A stretch of DNA of 16,185 nt from assembly GCA_049965775.1 (NCBI GenBank), contig JBMFVX010000063.1:1-16185 (forward strand), read 5' to 3'. Positions 14,338 to 16,185 of this stretch are shown here, piece by piece (the stretch's first letter is position 1; the number at the start of each line of letters is the position of its first letter). Source of the stretch: JABEVB01 sp049965775 (GTDB taxonomy: Bacteria; Planctomycetota; Phycisphaerae; WQYP01). The position numbers were made by a program, and so were the translations under genes. Under the pieces are notes generated by a model that saw only the letters and a program-made list of their open reading frames with translations, made no database searches and was not told where the DNA came from.

Positions 14338-15855
14338 CTACAGCCAGCCTTTGGCACGCTCTACGGCCTTATGCCAAAAACCGAGCATACGCTGGCGATC
14401 TTCCGCGGCGAGTTGGGGCGTAAACTCCCGCTGGCCTTGAGCCGCCGGCTCTGCTGCGATGCTCCAGCATTGGGCCGCCTGGGCCGCAGCCCGGGCCGCG
14501 CCCAGCGCGGTGGCCTCGTGGGAGCTGCAGCGCCGCACCGCAAAGTTCAAAATATCGGCATGCAGTTGCAGCAGCAAGTCGCTGCGGCTCATGCCACCAT
14601 CAATCGAAAGGGTTGTTACCGGGCCGGCCAAATCTTGTGCCATGGCGGTGAGCACGTCATAGGTTTGAAACACCACCGCCTCCAGCGCCGCTCGGGCAAT
14701 TTGCGCACGGCTGGAGTGGTGTGTAAGGCCCACCAGCAAGCCGCGCGCGTCGCTGCGCCAATGCGGCGCCAGCAAACCACCAAATGCCGGCACCAAATAC
14801 ACACCGCCGTTGTCGCCGGCGTCCTGCGCTAAAGCGAGCAACTCCTCGACGCTGCCGGCGAGCTTCCATTGATCTACCAGCCAGTTCAAAAGCGAGCCGG
14901 CCATGGCGATTGAACCCTCCAGAGCATACACCGGAGCATGGCCGCTAAATTGATACGCCAGCGTGGTAAGTAAACCCGCCTGCGAGCGAACGGGCCTGCC
15001 ACCCGTGTTGAGCAGAATAAAACAGCCCGTGCCAAGGGTGCTTTTACACTGCCCCGGCTCCATGGCATTGTGGCCCACCAGCGCCGCCTGCTGGTCGCCG
15101 AGAATGGCCAATATGGGCACCTCAACACCGCCATTGGCCGCCCCCTGCAGGCGAGCCATCGCCAGAGGCACAGCCGGGGAGGCGGCCGATGGCGTTATAA
15201 GCGGCAGCGATTCCATCGGCACATCAAAAGCCTTGAGCAGTTCGACATCCCATTGCAAAGAGTGAATGTTCATGAGCATGCTGCGGCTGGCGTTGGTTAC
15301 ATCGGTGATGCAGGTATTGCCATCGCGGCCGCCGCACAAGTTGTAAACAAGCCAGGCATCTATAGTGCCAAAAACAACCTCACCGGCAGGCCGCGCGATC
15401 AAGTCGCGGGCCAGGGCCGGCGTATGATCTATAAGCCAGCGGATTTTAGGCGCTGAAAAATAGGTGCTGATGGGCAGGCCAGTGCGGTCTTCAAAGCGAT
15501 CTGGCTGGCCCTGTGCGAGCTTTTCACATAGCGAGGCGGTGCGCGTATCCTGCCATACAATGGCGTTGGCATAAGGCACGCCGGTGCGGCGGTTCCAAGC
15601 CACGACGGTTTCTCGTTGATTGGTTATGGCCAGACCGGCCAAACTGGCGGCGCTTAAACCCTTTTTCTCCAGCGCCGCAGCCAACGTTTGACGACAATTT
15701 TCGATGATTTCAATCGGGTCGTGCTCAACCCAGCCCGGCTGAGGATAGAGCTGCCGATGCGGCTTTTGGGCCTGCGCTACCGCAACAGCCTGATCAAAAA
15801 TAATGCAGCGGCTGCTGGTGGTGCCCTGATCAATTACGGCGATGAGCGTTTTCAT
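14338..15855 (-). CDS. glpK: Glycerol kinase
   Basis: This 505-residue FGGY-family kinase phosphorylates glycerol with ATP to glycerol 3-phosphate, trapping it in the cytoplasm for glycolysis or lipid synthesis. The N-terminal nucleotide-binding motif IDQGTTSSR (8-16), the substrate residues Arg81 and Glu82 in TNQRET and Tyr132, the FGGY-type signature YFSAPKIRW, the catalytic Asp254 in LGDQQAALVG and the second ATP-site segment LSIDGGMSRSDLL are all present, and the length is normal. I place the start at the ATG at 15855, which gives the canonical MKTLIAVIDQGTT beginning; an open frame continues 63 bp further but has no family match. There is no Shine-Dalgarno, and an extended -10 box lies 6 nt upstream. 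No glpF or glpD is adjacent in the window. Confidence 0.96.
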   Translation of the reverse strand: MKTLIAVIDQGTTSSRCIIFDQAVAVAQAQKPHRQLYPQPGWVEHDPIEIIENCRQTLAAALEKKGLSAASLAGLAITNQRETVVAWNRRTGVPYANAIVWQDTRTASLCEKLAQGQPDRFEDRTGLPISTYFSAPKIRWLIDHTPALARDLIARPAGEVVFGTIDAWLVYNLCGGRDGNTCITDVTNASRSMLMNIHSLQWDVELLKAFDVPMESLPLITPSAASPAVPLAMARLQGAANGGVEVPILAILGDQQAALVGHNAMEPGQCKSTLGTGCFILLNTGGRPVRSQAGLLTTLAYQFSGHAPVYALEGSIAMAGSLLNWLVDQWKLAGSVEELLALAQDAGDNGGVYLVPAFGGLLAPHWRSDARGLLVGLTHHSSRAQIARAALEAVVFQTYDVLTAMAQDLAGPVTTLSIDGGMSRSDLLLQLHADILNFAVRRCSSHEATALGAARAAAQAAQCWSIAAEPAAQGQREFTPQLAAEDRQRMLGFWHKAVERAKGWL

Positions 15856-15861
15856 GGCGGT

Positions 15862-15870
15862 ATTGTACCA
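15862..15870 (-). promoter_or_regulatory. Extended -10 promoter of glpK (leaderless start)
   Basis: On the minus strand TGG-TACAAT (15870-15862) fits an extended -10 element. Exactly 6 nt separate TACAAT from the ATG, so transcription would begin at the A of the start codon. The -35 position (GGTGCC) is poor, as is common for extended -10 promoters. Confidence 0.5.
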
Positions 15871-15932
15871 ACCACCGCCACCGCGGCACCTTTGCGGCCC
15901 AACGCCATCGCACCGCACACCTATAGCATCCC

Positions 15933-16050
15933 GTTGTTTTTTAAGAAACGCCCCGCCTGATGCTCCAAATCCCAGTCGCGGCAGCGCCCCTCAACTCTCC
16001 ACACTGCAAGCCTGTAACATCTTGTTTTTTAACAAGAAACTCGCCGCCTT
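15933..16050. repeat. Imperfect direct repeat upstream of glpK
   Basis: Two copies of a 27-29 bp unit start TTGTTTTTTAA and continue GAAAC and CCGCCT: copy 1 about 15933-15959 and copy 2 about 16022-16050. Copy 2 has a 3-bp CAA insert that makes it a perfect dyad. They lie about 90 bp apart. Confidence 0.5.
16020..16037. promoter_or_regulatory. Dyad TCTTGTT-TTTT-AACAAGA
   Basis: A perfect 7-bp inverted repeat with a TTTT centre lies about 165 bp before glpK. Its core TTGTT-N4-AACAA is the same as that of the operator in front of the S24 repressor gene (463-476). It could be a repressor site for glpK or for a gene beyond the window, or simply a terminator-like hairpin. Confidence 0.4.
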
Positions 16051-16185
16051 GTACTCCCGACTCGCAACTCCCGTCGCCCGTCTTGCGACCCGCAGGCCGC
16101 CCCCGCGGACCGCACCCATGGTGGTACGGGCTTCCAGCCTACACGTTCATTCTCGTCGTGAAGGGTCAGCGCAGCGTTAACGCCG

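Larger units (their letters stand above)
15871..16185. other. Intergenic end region without a gene
   Basis: I see no gene in this stretch. It holds an imperfect direct repeat, a strong T-loop hairpin (16020-16037) and a small GGCT-TCC-AGCC hairpin (16129-16139) of the type often seen in dispersed intergenic repeats. Plus-strand open frames here have no family features and are antisense to the glpK leader. Confidence 0.55.

Noticed and set aside
14106..14357. 83-codon minus-strand frame as a gene
   Set aside because: It begins within glpK and reads through the CTCCGCG tandem repeat; I recognise no domain.

Overview
The window reads as an accessory-rich chromosomal segment from a GC-rich bacterium, most likely a Planctomycetota or other PVC-superphylum member. 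The support is indirect: three tandem microcompartment vertex (BMC-P, EutN/CcmL) genes, which is the number reported for planctomycete/verrucomicrobial microcompartment loci; a tRNA gene that does not encode CCA; weak or missing Shine-Dalgarno sequences on several genes; and short hairpin and GC-rich intergenic repeats. No rRNA or housekeeping marker is present, so the assignment is an inference. There is no CRISPR array, phage module or complete insertion sequence.

Layout from left to right. (1) 1-508: a tRNA-Gln(CUG) on the minus strand with its own promoter and a downstream stem-loop, then a palindromic operator that touches a perfect -10 box. (2) 509-1648: a HTH plus S24-peptidase (LexA/CI-like) repressor, which probably controls itself. 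(3) 1649-2212: no gene; it contains a 280-bp MITE-like element with about 35-bp terminal inverted repeats, whose right end supplies the last codons of the next gene. (4) 2213-3589, minus strand: an operon of three BMC-P vertex proteins and a 117-residue protein of unknown function, behind a good sigma70-type promoter and without any BMC-H, BMC-T or enzyme gene in view. (5) 3612-5284, minus strand: gnd (6-phosphogluconate dehydrogenase) with its own terminator. (6) 5484-10439: a divergent pair made of a NhaR-like LysR regulator and dabB-dabA, an energy-coupled inorganic-carbon (CO2/bicarbonate) accumulation system with all four known DabA metal-site residues. (7) 10506-11924, minus strand: a cytochrome P450. 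(8) 12107-13864, minus strand: a tightly overlapping cassette of a TIGR04255-like protein, a 129-residue unknown protein and a Fic-domain AMP-transferase, possibly preceded by a small zinc-ribbon ORF. (9) 14338-15855, minus strand: glycerol kinase glpK, apparently leaderless. (10) 15856-16185: no gene; it holds repeats, including a dyad with the same core as the operator at 463-476.

Functionally, gnd (oxidative pentose phosphate pathway), glpK (glycerol entry into glycolysis) and dabBA (dissolved inorganic carbon supply) are central-carbon functions. The BMC-P operon suggests that the cell builds a shell whose hexamers and cargo enzymes are encoded elsewhere, or that the locus has been reduced. 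The Fic cassette and the S24 repressor are the most accessory-looking parts. The best candidates for something undescribed are the TIGR04255/unknown/Fic operon and the vertex-only BMC operon with its unknown fourth protein.
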